5,426 nucleotides of DNA from Planctomycetota bacterium. GTDB taxonomy: Bacteria > Planctomycetota > Phycisphaerae > WQYP01. Below are positions 5,405 to 5,426 of this stretch, one piece after another. The stretch is taken from the NCBI GenBank assembly GCA_021795535.1, contig JAJYPG010000122.1:1-5426 (forward strand), in the 5' to 3' direction. Within the stretch, counting starts at the first letter, position 1. Each line of letters opens with the position of its first letter. Under the pieces are notes generated by a model. That model had not been told where the DNA came from. It did not search any database and saw only the letters and a list, made by a program, of their open reading frames with translations. A program made the position numbers and the translations under genes.

Positions 5405-5426
5405 ATGACAACAAACATATCTGTTC
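5405..5426 (+). CDS. Possible start of a further gene, cut by the window end
   Basis: An ATG at 5405 opens a frame reading MTTNISV up to the last base. GGA (5393-5395) lies nine bases before it and could be a minimal SD. Seven codons are too few to judge coding. The stretch between the phosphatase stop and here (5303-5404) shows a 10-bp palindrome AGTCGCGACT (5302-5311) followed by CTTTT, too short a stem to call a terminator, and no clear promoter. Confidence 0.2.

Noticed and set aside
1..5426. Mobile element, CRISPR, toxin-antitoxin or phage system.
   Set aside because: No transposase, integrase, terminal repeats, regularly spaced repeats or paired small genes were seen; a tRNA can be an integration site, but no integrase or duplicated tRNA end lies in the window.

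Overview
This window looks like ordinary chromosome of a diderm (Gram-negative-type) bacterium with GC a little above half, most likely a planctomycete or a close PVC relative. Two things support this. The envelope genes imply lipid A and undecaprenyl-linked polysaccharide. MnmE is divergent, carrying ELHLPGS where the common form has an HGG motif, and from memory that pattern fits planctomycete MnmE proteins. The taxonomic call is inference and no database search was done.

Layout from left to right: a complete tRNA-Val(CAC) at 31-104 (+); mnmE at 218-1576 (+), a tRNA wobble-uridine modification GTPase; a convergent 98-bp gap with a small hairpin; a WecA/TagO-type polyprenyl-phosphate sugar-1-phosphate transferase at 1675-3102 (-); a 312-bp gap with candidate promoters, an inverted repeat and a 14-codon ORF with a very good ribosome binding site; a lipid A acyltransferase of the LpxL/HtrB family at 3415-4320 (-); a 289-bp divergent intergenic region with A-tracts spaced at about one helical turn; and an MtnX-like HAD phosphatase at 4610-5302 (+), started by TTG behind a perfect AGGAGG. 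The last 124 bp hold no complete gene and end just inside a possible new reading frame.

The genes form two loose themes. tRNA-Val and mnmE belong to translation, though MnmE modifies other tRNAs (U34-containing) and not this CAC-anticodon one. The two minus-strand genes both make cell-envelope components: lipid A acylation, and the first membrane step of a surface glycan. They are collinear, but the 312-bp gap with its own promoter-like sequences suggests the transferase can be transcribed separately. The phosphatase resembles the methionine-salvage enzyme MtnX, but no other salvage gene is in view.

I found no mobile element, CRISPR array, toxin-antitoxin pair or defence system. The points most worth a second look are the altered GTPase switch II in MnmE, the small ORF with a strong RBS upstream of the transferase gene, the phased A-tracts before the phosphatase gene, and the Cys/His cluster inside that phosphatase.
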